This document shows positions 24,028 through 31,913 of a stretch of DNA of 54,209 bases, in pieces. The translations under genes were made by a program, and so were the position numbers. Position 1 is the stretch's first letter. Every line of letters starts with the position of its first letter. The notes under the pieces were generated by a model that had not been told where the DNA came from, made no database searches, and worked only from the letters and a program-made list of their open reading frames with translations. The DNA lies in contig JAFVBO010000011.1 in NCBI GenBank assembly GCA_017479935.1, forward strand, positions 1-54,209. The letters are read 5' to 3'. Origin of the DNA: Lachnospiraceae bacterium. Lineage in GTDB: Bacteria > Bacillota > Clostridia > Lachnospirales > Lachnospiraceae.

Positions 24028-25242
24028 TTACATCTTCTGAATGCGCTCGATGGCAGCCAGCGTATTTTTGTAGGTTCCAAAGCCGGTCAGGCGGAAGAAC
24101 CCTTCCCCGTGAGGGCCGAAGCCGGAGCCGGGCGTTCCCACCACGGCCGCTTCGGTCAGCAGCTTGTCAAAGAACTGCCAGGACGTCATGCCCGCCGGCA
24201 CCTTCAACCACGCGTACGGGCTGTTCTCCGCGCCGTACACCGTGTAGCCTGCTGCCTCTAAGCCTTCCTTGATGGCCTTCGCGTTCTTTAAATAATACGC
24301 GACCTGCGCCGCCGTCTGATCCTTTCCTTCCGGAGAGTATACGGCCGCGCCGGCTCTCTGCACCGGATAGGAAACGCCGTTGAAGGTGAATTCCTGATGC
24401 TTCATCCACAGCGTGTTTAAGGAAACGTCTCCGCACTTTAATTCCTTCGGAACCACAGAGTAGCCCAGTCGGACGCCGGTGAAGCCGGCATTCTTGGAAA
24501 AGCTGCGCAGCTCGATCGCGCACTCCTTGGCCCCCTCGCACTCGTAGATGGTATGCGGCAGGGACGGATCTGTGATGTAGGCTTCATAGGCTGCGTCGTA
24601 CAGGATGCAGGCTTTGTTCTTTAAGGCATAGTCCACCCAGCGCTGCAGCGCTTCGCGGGTGATGGCGCCGCCGGTGGGATTGTTCGGATAGCACAGATAA
24701 ATCAGATCCGGCGTCTCCCCCGGAAGATCCGGAACAAATCCGTTGGCCTCGGTGCAGGGCATGTAGATCAGGTTGCTCCACTCACCTTTTTCCGGCAGAT
24801 AGTCCCCGGCCCGGCCCGCCAGCGCGTGGCTGTTTACATACACGGGATACACCGGATCGCAGACCGCGACCTTGCAGTCCTTGCTGAAGATCTCGCCCAG
24901 GTCGGCAGAATCGCTCTTGGCACCGTCGTTCACAAAGATTTCATCCAGGCCAACCTCTACGCCGCGGGGATCAAAATCATTTTCCTTGATGGCCCGGCGA
25001 AGGAACTCGTAGCCCTCATAGTCCGGGTAGCCCTTAAAGCCTTCGGGCGTTCCCATGTCTTCCGCCGCCTGGCTCATTTCCTTTACCACCGCCGGCGCAA
25101 GCGGAAGCGTGACGTCTCCGATGCCCAGTCTGATGACTTCCTTATCCGGGTTGGCAGCGGAAAACTCCCGTACCTTCCGTCCGATGTCCGCAAACAGATA
25201 ACTTCCCGGCATTTTCTGATAATTTTCGTTGATATGAAACAT
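24028..25242 (-). CDS. dapL: LL-diaminopimelate aminotransferase
   Basis: 404 residues, class I/II PLP aminotransferase. Visible marks are EVIRLGIGDVTLPLAPAVV at the N-terminus, FVNDGAKSDSADLGEIF, YLCYPNNPTGGAITREALQR, and the PLP lysine in LRSFSKNAGFTGVRLGY. It converts tetrahydrodipicolinate directly to LL-diaminopimelate using glutamate, the one-step DapL route to meso-DAP and lysine found in many Clostridia. Ninety-one nt upstream of murG. Confidence 0.95.
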   Translation of the reverse strand: MFHINENYQKMPGSYLFADIGRKVREFSAANPDKEVIRLGIGDVTLPLAPAVVKEMSQAAEDMGTPEGFKGYPDYEGYEFLRRAIKENDFDPRGVEVGLDEIFVNDGAKSDSADLGEIFSKDCKVAVCDPVYPVYVNSHALAGRAGDYLPEKGEWSNLIYMPCTEANGFVPDLPGETPDLIYLCYPNNPTGGAITREALQRWVDYALKNKACILYDAAYEAYITDPSLPHTIYECEGAKECAIELRSFSKNAGFTGVRLGYSVVPKELKCGDVSLNTLWMKHQEFTFNGVSYPVQRAGAAVYSPEGKDQTAAQVAYYLKNAKAIKEGLEAAGYTVYGAENSPYAWLKVPAGMTSWQFFDKLLTEAAVVGTPGSGFGPHGEGFFRLTGFGTYKNTLAAIERIQKM

Positions 25243-25276
25243 GCTGTCCTCCTGTAATCAAGCGTTTGTTTATGGA

Positions 25277-25696
25277 TTACTCCATGGCGCCTGTAAGTGC
25301 TGCCGCAATCTCCTGTCTCTCTTCATCCGTGTTCTTTCCCACAATCCAGCCGACCATCTCAGGGCCGCCCTCGTAGCGGGGAATCACGTGCATATGGAAA
25401 TGATGGACCGTCTGTCCGGCTGCCTCTCCATTGTTCTGCACCAGGTTAAATCCGGCGCATCCCAGGCCCTTTTTCATGGCGCGGCCAATTTTTGCCGCGA
25501 CGGGCAGTACGCGGGCCGCCTCTTCCGGGCCCAGATCGCACAGATCCTCGTAATGGTTCTTGGGAAGGATAATGGTATGTCCCTTAGACGCAGGGCCCAG
25601 ATCGAGGATCGCGCGGAAATACTCATCCTCATAAACCGTAGAGGACGGGATCTCGCCCGCCGCGATCTTGCAGAAAATGCAATCGTCTTTCTTCAT
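25277..25696 (-). CDS. HIT family nucleotide hydrolase/binding protein
   Basis: 139 residues. N-terminal zinc-type motif CIFCKIAAGEIPSS, central KGHTIILPKNHYEDL, and the histidine triad GQTVHHFHMHVIPRY. HIT proteins such as HinT hydrolyse AMP-linked phosphoramidates; the exact substrate cannot be told. AAGGAGG lies 7 nt before ATG 25696. An adjacent GCGGC/GCCGC hairpin sits just upstream in the leader (about 25711-25727). Confidence 0.93.
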   Translation of the reverse strand: MKKDDCIFCKIAAGEIPSSTVYEDEYFRAILDLGPASKGHTIILPKNHYEDLCDLGPEEAARVLPVAAKIGRAMKKGLGCAGFNLVQNNGEAAGQTVHHFHMHVIPRYEGGPEMVGWIVGKNTDEERQEIAAALTGAME

Positions 25697-25780
25697 AATA
25701 AACCTCCTTGCGGCCTTTTTAGCCGCGTCACATGCCAGAATGGCATCCTTGTTTGTTACTATTCACGGGTCACCTTTGTT

Positions 25781-26371
25781 TTACGTTTCTGACTGCGTCA
25801 GCACGACGCCCAGCAAAAAGCCGGAAACCAGCCCGCCGACATGCGCGGCGTTGTTGATGCCGCTTTGCACCACAAACCCATTATACAGGTTCACGGCGAT
25901 CATCAGGACCAGCCGGCGGATATCGATCCCTCTGTAATATCCCTTGTGTTTGATGACCAGGTAGAGCGCTGCCCCCACCAGGCCGAAGATGGCTCCGGAC
26001 GCGCCGGCGGAAACCGCCATGCGGTCAATCTGGGTGTACCAGATGAGGGAGGCCACATTTCCGATCAGACCGCTTATGAAATACAAAATCAGAAAGCGGA
26101 TCTCCCCGAGTCCCTTCTCCAGAACCGTCCCCATATAATACAACAGAATCATGTTAAAAAACAAGTGCTCAAATCCAAAATGCATGAACATGGAGGTGAT
26201 CATGCGGTAGTACTCGTGATCCTCCAGCACAGCCGGGGCATACAGGGCACCGTTTTCGAGCATCACCATCGTGTTCGTTGTGCCCCCTTTGAACGTCAGA
26301 TACAGGTGTACAATGACGTTCAGAATAATCAGAAATATGGACGCTATGGGGATTGTCCGGTACCGGTTCAT
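25781..26371 (-). CDS. Rhomboid-family intramembrane serine protease
   Basis: 196 residues with six membrane segments. The catalytic serine motif is AGASGAIFGLVGA and the histidine is in NNAAHVGGLVSGFLLG. The typical FGFEHLFFNMILLYYMGT between helices 1 and 2 is also present. Cleaves membrane protein substrates within the bilayer; the substrate is unknown. Ribosome site AAAGGAG before ATG 26371. The first gene of a minus-strand housekeeping run. Confidence 0.93.
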   Translation of the reverse strand: MNRYRTIPIASIFLIILNVIVHLYLTFKGGTTNTMVMLENGALYAPAVLEDHEYYRMITSMFMHFGFEHLFFNMILLYYMGTVLEKGLGEIRFLILYFISGLIGNVASLIWYTQIDRMAVSAGASGAIFGLVGAALYLVIKHKGYYRGIDIRRLVLMIAVNLYNGFVVQSGINNAAHVGGLVSGFLLGVVLTQSET

Positions 26372-26407
26372 CGTTTTTCTCCTTTTGACGGCTCTTATTA
26401 TACGACC

Positions 26408-26435
26408 AAGGGAGGCTGTTTTCGCAGCCTCCCTT
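26408..26435. terminator. Hairpin between the DUF6382 gene and the rhomboid gene
   Basis: AAGGGAGGCTG (26408-26418) pairs with CAGCCTCCCTT (26425-26435), with a 6-nt loop. Likely ends the tad locus transcript, although the minus side lacks a T-run. Confidence 0.55.
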
Positions 26436-26597
26436 TCTCTTTCGTGTTCCTTCCGCGCGCTAAACGCCTCTTATTTTCTCACAGATCCTTCGTTTCGTCA
26501 ATCGGCAAAGAAAAAGCCGTGCCAGTTGCGCCATGCGATTGTTCCTGTTCATGGGCAATGGCAGCAACCGGCGCTATTCATTCTGCAGCGTTTTCTC

Positions 26598-27383
26598 CTA
26601 TTGTCCAAACCAGTGGTACCAAAGCAGGACTCCGGCGATGGCCGGAAGCACATATCCAAGCACGGCCGGGAGTTTTATCGTCAGAAACTCTCGTGCCTTA
26701 GGCGGCAGCAAGCCTTGTTTTGCACCTGTCTCCCCCGCCTCCTTCAGACGGGATACATTCGAGCGCAAGAGCGCCTCCTGCTCTTTTAAAATCAGAGACG
26801 CTTCGCTGTTTTCCTCTTCCCGCGTTTCTTCCCAGAAGCGATCCACGCACCTCATAAGGCTCGCAAAAGGGATAAACTCCTGGCTGTTCATAAGCTCGTA
26901 TAGTTCATAGGCCATCTGAACCCCTTTTTCTTCCCGGTAATCAATCTTTTCCAGCAGATAGCGGAACAGCTCCTTCATCTGTGCGCGCCAGTTTTCCTGT
27001 GGAACCGGCATGCAGACAAGTCCCAGTTCCAGGCGCTCGTCTTCCGCCTTAGACAGATAGATTTCTTTGGAGTTTAACAGAAAACAGTCCGGCTCTAACA
27101 GATACTCTTCCGCCTCCTGTAAAATATCGCCGATCCCGTGAACCAGACTGGTCAGTTCCCTGGCCCGCAGCCGATTGGTTTCACAGTACCCGGCAAGCGA
27201 CGTCCATCCGGATATTTCAAAAGCCAGGGCAAGCCGCCCGTTCTTTTCCCGCTCCCGCACGGGGAGAATCCCCGGGATGCCATTTTCGAGCAGCATGTCA
27301 AGGCGGTAGCCGCCCGTCTCCTTGGGCAGCGCCTTCACCCGGTAACTTCTGGTTCCTTCCGTTTGAATCTCATCGGGCTCCAT
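26598..27383 (-). CDS. DUF6382-like protein with C-terminal membrane anchor (Tad-associated)
   Basis: 261 residues from ATG 27383, which overlaps the preceding stop codon (TGATG) and has AAAGGAGG upstream. The N-terminal 180 residues match the Tad-linked DUF6382 pattern: GYRLDMLLENGIPGILPV, EISGWTSLAGYCETNRL, LTSLVHGIGDILQEAEEYLL. Then comes a charged coiled stretch and a final membrane helix, LPAVLGYVLPAIAGVLLWYH. Relatives usually carry an FHA domain at the C-terminus, absent here. Role in pilus assembly unknown. Last gene of the tad locus. Confidence 0.72.
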   Translation of the reverse strand: MEPDEIQTEGTRSYRVKALPKETGGYRLDMLLENGIPGILPVREREKNGRLALAFEISGWTSLAGYCETNRLRARELTSLVHGIGDILQEAEEYLLEPDCFLLNSKEIYLSKAEDERLELGLVCMPVPQENWRAQMKELFRYLLEKIDYREEKGVQMAYELYELMNSQEFIPFASLMRCVDRFWEETREEENSEASLILKEQEALLRSNVSRLKEAGETGAKQGLLPPKAREFLTIKLPAVLGYVLPAIAGVLLWYHWFGQ

Positions 27384-27619
27384 CACTTGATCACCTCCTT
27401 TAGCATACCCATCATCCGCACATAGATCAGGCAGGTATCCACCTGATCCTGCACAAGTAACTGTTCCTCTTCCGCGGCTGCTTCCCTTCCCGCCGTCTGT
27501 TCCAGCGCAAAGCCCAGGCGCAGACACAAGCAAAGGGACAAGAGGACAATCGGCAGCACAAACGCCGCCTCCACCGTGTAGCTTCCACTTAAATATTGCC
27601 GTTTTCTGGGGCCACCCAT
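27383..27619 (-). CDS. Small TadE-like pseudopilin
   Basis: 78 residues from ATG 27619 (AAGGAGAAGGAAAGG upstream; an ATG 33 nt earlier is possible). The N-terminus has the type IV pilin-like processing site and helix: YLSGSYTVEAAFVLPIVLL, cleavable after G with Glu at +4/+5. The remainder is a short acidic then hydrophobic tail. Probably a minor pseudopilin processed by the prepilin peptidase at 27919-28362. Separated from that gene by a hairpin repeat element. Confidence 0.78.
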   Translation of the reverse strand: MGGPRKRQYLSGSYTVEAAFVLPIVLLSLCLCLRLGFALEQTAGREAAAEEEQLLVQDQVDTCLIYVRMMGMLKEVIK

Positions 27620-27648
27620 CCTTTCCTTCTCCTTATAAAATACTGAAT

Positions 27649-27918
27649 GCAATTGTATCTACTCAGCACAGCCGCTTGCACCCCGCATTACCGTTGCACT
27701 AAGCTCAGCGTTCGTCTTACGACTCCGCTTCACTAAGTGCACGGTAGGGCACGCACATAAGCGTCAGCCTTCGCTTTTAGCTCGGCTGGCGCTAAGTGCT
27801 CCGCTCCAGCGGCGTAAAACAAGAGTTGGCATGCCAAGCCACAGGCAATTTGGAATGCGCGGAGCGCATTGCCTGTGGCTTCGTAACTGCTCAGGTACTG
27901 AGCAGTTACACGCAATTG
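27649..27918. repeat. Multi-hairpin repeat element A, copy 1 (with internal insertion)
   Basis: A 270-bp element whose last base touches the prepilin peptidase stop codon. Its right half (about 27822-27913) is almost identical to the reverse complement of 36456-36545. It contains AAGCCACAGGCAAT/ATTGCCTGTGGCTT and GTAACTGCTCAG/CTGAGCAGTTAC hairpins. The ends GCAATTG (27649) and CAATTGC (27918) are complementary. Relative to copy 2 it holds about 115 extra bp inside the first hairpin (about 27687-27810), with three CTAAG repeats. No credible gene inside. Confidence 0.85.
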
Positions 27919-28362
27919 CTATAGGATTTCCTTCCACGCGCCAAGTTCCATGAGGCAGTATCCCGCCAGGACAAACGGCGCCATCGGCAGCTTTGTCTTT
28001 CGGTTTCCTTTTCTCAAGACTACAAGAACCCCCGCAAACAACAGTGCCAGAACGGAAGCATTCCACCAGAGTAGCAGGTTTTTCTCCCATCCCAGAAACA
28101 GTCCGGTGTTCGCCATCAGCCAGGCATCCCCGCTTCCAAAGGACCCCTGAAAGAAACGCCCGGCCAGGTAAAGTCCCAGCCCAAACGAGCAGCCGATGGC
28201 GGGCGAGAGCCACACCGTCCACCCTTCCGTAAAACTCTTGCCCACAAGGAACGCAACCGGAACGAGGGTTCCAACAAGCAGCAGCCAGACCGGAAAGCTC
28301 CATTTTTTCACATCCCAGGCTGCACAAACCACCAAAAATAAAACACAAGCAGCTTTTTCCAT
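27919..28362 (-). CDS. Prepilin peptidase, TadV/CpaA type (A24)
   Basis: 147 residues from ATG 28362 (GGAAGGGAG upstream). The two aspartates of the A24 aspartic protease family are seen as CAAWDVKKWSFP at the N-terminus and FGSGDAWLMANTGLF (GxGD) in the middle. Four or five membrane helices. It cleaves the leader of Flp and the pseudopilins of this locus. The stop codon lies directly against repeat element A. Confidence 0.88.
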   Translation of the reverse strand: MEKAACVLFLVVCAAWDVKKWSFPVWLLLVGTLVPVAFLVGKSFTEGWTVWLSPAIGCSFGLGLYLAGRFFQGSFGSGDAWLMANTGLFLGWEKNLLLWWNASVLALLFAGVLVVLRKGNRKTKLPMAPFVLAGYCLMELGAWKEIL

Positions 28363-28394
28363 AAAGCAGCTCCCTTCCTCTTCTTTGTGCAAGC

Positions 28395-29306
28395 TCAATG
28401 TGCGGCTTCCCTGGCCTTCTTCGCCTTGCACTTCGAGCAGGCGTGGCGCTCTCCGACTTCCGAAAGGGAAATGGCCGTGATATCATGTGTGATATGCCCG
28501 CAGCCCAATGTATAGTGATATCGGTCTCCATAATCCGTGATGTACACCTGTGCCCCCACCGCCGTGTCCCGGCAATGTTGGCAAGGATAATAACTGCCTC
28601 CCGACTGATTTCGCAGCGAGGAAACCGTAGCTATGCTTACCCGCCTGACGGTGGGCTTTATATAGGTGCAGTCCCGGAAAAAATGGTACGCCGTTCCACT
28701 CGGCGTGATGTAAACCGTCTCCTGCTCCTCTTCTTCCTCCGGGGCTTCCACCTTCCACGATGTGCCCTCCGAGCCGGTCCAAAGCCGCCTTGCGCCGGTC
28801 TGGGAAAACTCCATCCGGTACGTGCCCAGAAGCCCGGTGGGAAAGGAAATCTGATATCGGACCGAAAGTTCCAATCGCTGCGTGCCCTGATCCAGCCGGG
28901 AAGGCGAAAAATCCAGGCCGTTTTTTTCTCCGTCCACGAGGGAGGCATCCTGCAGGAAAAACAGCGCCATCTCACGAGTAAGGAGCACTTGCCATTCGGC
29001 TTCGATTTCGGTATTCACGCCGGCTGCCCCGGTCGTCATGGCCGTCTGTGAGACTGCTTCTTCCAGCGCTTTCTGCAGCCTCATCTGGAAGATCGTCACC
29101 TGGGAGAAGCGGAGAAACACAGTCAGAAACAGCAGTACCAAGGGAAGCGCGAACGCCGCCTCCACGGTCAGACTTCCCCTTGGGGGCAGGGAGGCAGGAA
29201 AAAGGGCCGGAAAACGTGCGGGGAAAGCAATCAGTTTGGAGGTTTGTTGGATCGTTTTATCTTTCCTTTTTTTCATGATTTTCATGGTTTTTGGCGTTCG
29301 GAGCAT
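28395..29306 (-). CDS. TadE-like pseudopilin with duplicated C-terminal Cys/His module
   Basis: About 303 residues; the start is uncertain because three nearby ATGs (29306, 29285, 29276) all lack a strong ribosome site. The pilin-like site is PRGSLTVEAAFALPLVLLFL near residue 45. A beta-rich middle part follows. The C-terminal 110 residues repeat one pattern twice: VYITPSGTAYHFFRDCTYI with YYPCQHC, then VYITDYGDRYHYTLGCGH with HACSKC. This gives two sets of His and three Cys, possibly metal-binding. Probably a surface-exposed minor pilus component. Confidence 0.78.
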   Translation of the reverse strand: MLRTPKTMKIMKKRKDKTIQQTSKLIAFPARFPALFPASLPPRGSLTVEAAFALPLVLLFLTVFLRFSQVTIFQMRLQKALEEAVSQTAMTTGAAGVNTEIEAEWQVLLTREMALFFLQDASLVDGEKNGLDFSPSRLDQGTQRLELSVRYQISFPTGLLGTYRMEFSQTGARRLWTGSEGTSWKVEAPEEEEEQETVYITPSGTAYHFFRDCTYIKPTVRRVSIATVSSLRNQSGGSYYPCQHCRDTAVGAQVYITDYGDRYHYTLGCGHITHDITAISLSEVGERHACSKCKAKKAREAAH

Positions 29307-29379
29307 TATAATCGGATACCTGGAGAGATTCTGTATTCTGGCCTGAACTCCTGCTCTCCGGCCCTTTTTCCTGCCTCCC

Positions 29380-31377
29380 TTAGTAATGGCACTCCTCCGA
29401 CCAGAGAAATGTCTGCCCGGCGGACTGTTCGGAAAAGAAACGGCTTACAAGCGGCAAGGACGCAAACAGCCAGGGCATCTGCCCACCCACCGTCACCCGG
29501 ACCGAATAGAGCATGCGGGAGACCTCAAAATCCGCGTCGTCCTTACGGATTTCATTCTGGATCAGATCCATCGCCCGTCCGCTTAACGTTTCCATCGGAA
29601 CAAGGTACATCTCAAGGCGCACATAATCCCGGTAGGAGACCTGCCAGTTTTCCAGTCCGCTTATGGACAGAAACGGTCTTTTTTCGCCTTTTAAAAGCTC
29701 CCGCACATCCACCCAGGCGTCATCCGCCGCCCAAAGCGCCAGGAAAAAGAGCTGCCCCATATAAACGACTGCCGGATTTCCCGTAAACCCCAGGCAGGAT
29801 AATGCCATCTGGTTCGCCCGCTCCCGCAAGACCGCGTTCTGCATGTTTTCCAGAAAACGGGTTCCCTCGCGAATCAGGTATAATTCCTTCACCTGTTCGG
29901 TCAGGTTTTGCACATCCGAGCGTTGTCCAAACAACAGATATTCCCACTCGTACTGCATTTCCCGTTCCTGGTTGCCTGTATAGCCATAAAAATAGGTTGT
30001 CAGATAGTCCTGGAACAAGATCCGCCTGGCGACCTGCGAAAAAAAGTCCGCGCCGCCCTGGCTCCCTTGCAAAGTCTCCGACGGGAGATCTTTCATGGTC
30101 ATCTTATGCTGCGAAAGCTTGTCCGGATTCTCTACAAAAGCGATTAAAAAGCCCTGTGCGAAAATCTCCCGCAGGATGTAGGTAAATGCATCGGAGAGGC
30201 AGAAATCGGACGGAACCCCCATAGGCACAAGCCACTCGGGGATCTGAACATTTTCCGGCTCTTCGGCTTCTTCACACAGCGTTTCCGTCACTTCCTTCAC
30301 CCTCTCATAATCCTGCTCGTCCGGATTTTTGTGCAGGAAGGCGCGCAGGGTTTCGAGGTCTGAATTAAACTCCTCCTTTCCTGCCAGAAGCGAAGTCAGC
30401 AGGGTGACGAAGGCCTGCCGCTCCCCGGTCTCCTCCGTGTATTCCCGGATGTGGGCGATTTCCGCCTCCAAAAGCTCCCAGATTTCCTTGCGAAAGGTCG
30501 CTTTCTCTGTCTCCAGGCCCTCCAGCACCTTCGTAAGCGCGTTCCCCAGCTCCTCCGCCTTCGTGGCATAGCCATTCAGCACTTTTCGCATCTCCTTGTA
30601 GGTGCCTGTCAGGTCTTGCTGGGCCGTGACCTCTGCCTGCAAGGCGCGGGTGTATTCCACATACGCCTTTTCGTACTGTTCCGTCACCATCTGCGCGCTG
30701 TGGTCTTTTTCCCTGGACATTTTTTCGGCTGCCTGGACAGCCGCTTTCAGCACCCCCGCCTTTTCCGCGCATTCCTCCAGTTTTTCGCCGGACTTTTTGA
30801 CCTCCGTTGCCTCCGTTTGCATGTCCTCGGTCAGGCGAAGCAGGCGGGAGAGGCGCTTTTCCAGCTCCACCAGGTCTTCTCCATACGAAAGCAAGGTCTG
30901 TAAAAAGGAAGCCGCCGTTTTGATCTGCTTTAACAAGCCGCTGTCACCCAGAAAATCCGTCACGGCCTCTTTGCCTTCCTCAAAGACCATCATGTCAACC
31001 GCATTCTGCACCAGATAGCGCCCGCCTTCCTCCGTTACACGGCGGACGGGCCTGACCCGTACACTGCCGTCGGAAAAGCCGATGAGCCCGCCTGCGCCTG
31101 CGGAAGCGGAATAGCGCGCAAGGATCTCCCCCGCCTCCGCTTCCAGGTCCTCGTCTTCATACTGAAACAGAAGGCGATAGTTTTCCCACAAATCGCTCCG
31201 ATAGGAAGCCATGGTCGACTCCGCGGCGGCGACGGCCGCCTGCTTAAAATACAGGCGGCCTGCTGCCGCCCGCGCGCCTTCCACGCTGACAAGCAGCACG
31301 GCCGTCACCAAAAGCACGGTCAGAAGAAGAAACACCGTCACAGCTCCCGGCACTTGCCTATTGCCGCTTCTTTTCAT
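29380..31377 (-). CDS. DUF5702/TadG-like large pilus-associated protein
   Basis: 665 residues from ATG 31377, with AGGGAG 10 nt upstream inside the flp gene end. N-terminal single hydrophobic segment of the Tad type (GAVTVFLLLTVLLVTAVLLV) followed by EGARAAAGRLYFKQAAVAAA. The next 350 residues contain long helices and coiled coil (VELEKRLSRLLRLTEDMQTE, QMVTEQYEKAYVEYTRALQ). The C-terminal part is globular. Probably anchored in the membrane with an extracytoplasmic body, like TadG. Its function in the pilus is unknown. Confidence 0.8.
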   Translation of the reverse strand: MKRSGNRQVPGAVTVFLLLTVLLVTAVLLVSVEGARAAAGRLYFKQAAVAAAESTMASYRSDLWENYRLLFQYEDEDLEAEAGEILARYSASAGAGGLIGFSDGSVRVRPVRRVTEEGGRYLVQNAVDMMVFEEGKEAVTDFLGDSGLLKQIKTAASFLQTLLSYGEDLVELEKRLSRLLRLTEDMQTEATEVKKSGEKLEECAEKAGVLKAAVQAAEKMSREKDHSAQMVTEQYEKAYVEYTRALQAEVTAQQDLTGTYKEMRKVLNGYATKAEELGNALTKVLEGLETEKATFRKEIWELLEAEIAHIREYTEETGERQAFVTLLTSLLAGKEEFNSDLETLRAFLHKNPDEQDYERVKEVTETLCEEAEEPENVQIPEWLVPMGVPSDFCLSDAFTYILREIFAQGFLIAFVENPDKLSQHKMTMKDLPSETLQGSQGGADFFSQVARRILFQDYLTTYFYGYTGNQEREMQYEWEYLLFGQRSDVQNLTEQVKELYLIREGTRFLENMQNAVLRERANQMALSCLGFTGNPAVVYMGQLFFLALWAADDAWVDVRELLKGEKRPFLSISGLENWQVSYRDYVRLEMYLVPMETLSGRAMDLIQNEIRKDDADFEVSRMLYSVRVTVGGQMPWLFASLPLVSRFFSEQSAGQTFLWSEECHY

Positions 31378-31379
31378 GG

Positions 31380-31544
31380 CTAGAACACTCCCTGGGCCGC
31401 CTCCTCGATCTGGCCGAACAAGGCGGTTACGAGTCCCGTAATTTGCGTCCGGAATAAGACCACCAGGCCGATCAGCACCGCAATAATCAACACCATTTCC
31501 ACGACACCGGCTCCCGCCAGTTCCTTCTTTAATACGTTCTTCAT
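31380..31544 (-). CDS. flp: Flp-type pilin subunit
   Basis: 54 residues from ATG 31544 (AGGAGG 5 nt upstream; an ATG directly before it is too close to the ribosome site). Basic leader MKNVLKKELAGAG, then VVEMVLIIAVLIGLVVLF with the conserved Glu of the Flp family, then a short amphipathic tail ending in EEAAQGVF. This is the expected major pilin, processed by the prepilin peptidase. Three nt upstream of the DUF5702 gene, and separated from the tadC-like gene by the giant hairpin element. Confidence 0.88.
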   Translation of the reverse strand: MKNVLKKELAGAGVVEMVLIIAVLIGLVVLFRTQITGLVTALFGQIEEAAQGVF

Positions 31545-31592
31545 CATTTCCTCCTTTTGTCAACAATTGTGTTTGCTTTCATGTTTTGTGAA

Positions 31593-31891
31593 GGGGTGTC
31601 GCACATATTGGAATTATTTAAGACGTCAGCATATTCTAATCGGCAGAGTTATATCATTTGCAGTCTAAAGAACCTGCGGCCAGAACCGCATAAGTTTCAA
31701 AGAATTTGCAAAAAACAGAGCAAAAATCGCCAATGTCGCTCCGCTGTAAGGCTTGTCGATTTTTGCTCTAAAGCAAATTCTTTTCAACAAGCGGTTCTAT
31801 TGGCCTTGGTACATGACTGCAAATGATATAAGCTCTGCCTTTCTTAGAATTTCCTGACGTCTGCCAAATATCTGGATATGTGCGACACCCC
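31593..31891. repeat. Giant-hairpin repeat element B, copy 1
   Basis: A 299-bp near-palindrome in the middle of the tad operon. Outer arm GGGGTGTCGCACATAT (31593) matches ATATGTGCGACACCCC at the right end (31876-31891). Moving inward come paired AGACGTCAG, ATTCTAA, GGCAGAG, ATTTGCAGTC/GACTGCAAAT, AGAACCGC/GCGGTTCT and GAATTTGC/GCAAATTC. Then AGAGCAAAAATCG/CGATTTTTGCTCT closes a 27-nt loop. The core is shared with 39362-39645. On the plus strand a T-run (TTTTT) follows shortly. Plus-strand ORFs here simply reflect the repeat. No gene lies in 31545-31913 otherwise. Confidence 0.88.
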
Positions 31892-31913
31892 CCGAGTTTT
31901 TGTGCCTCAGCGA

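Noticed and set aside
31557-31826. Plus-strand ORF sharing a peptide (LKNLRPEP and DFCSKAN) with an ORF at 39385-39588
   Set aside because: The shared peptide is explained by the shared giant-hairpin DNA. There is no ribosome site, and the sequence changes follow pairing of the arms rather than codons.
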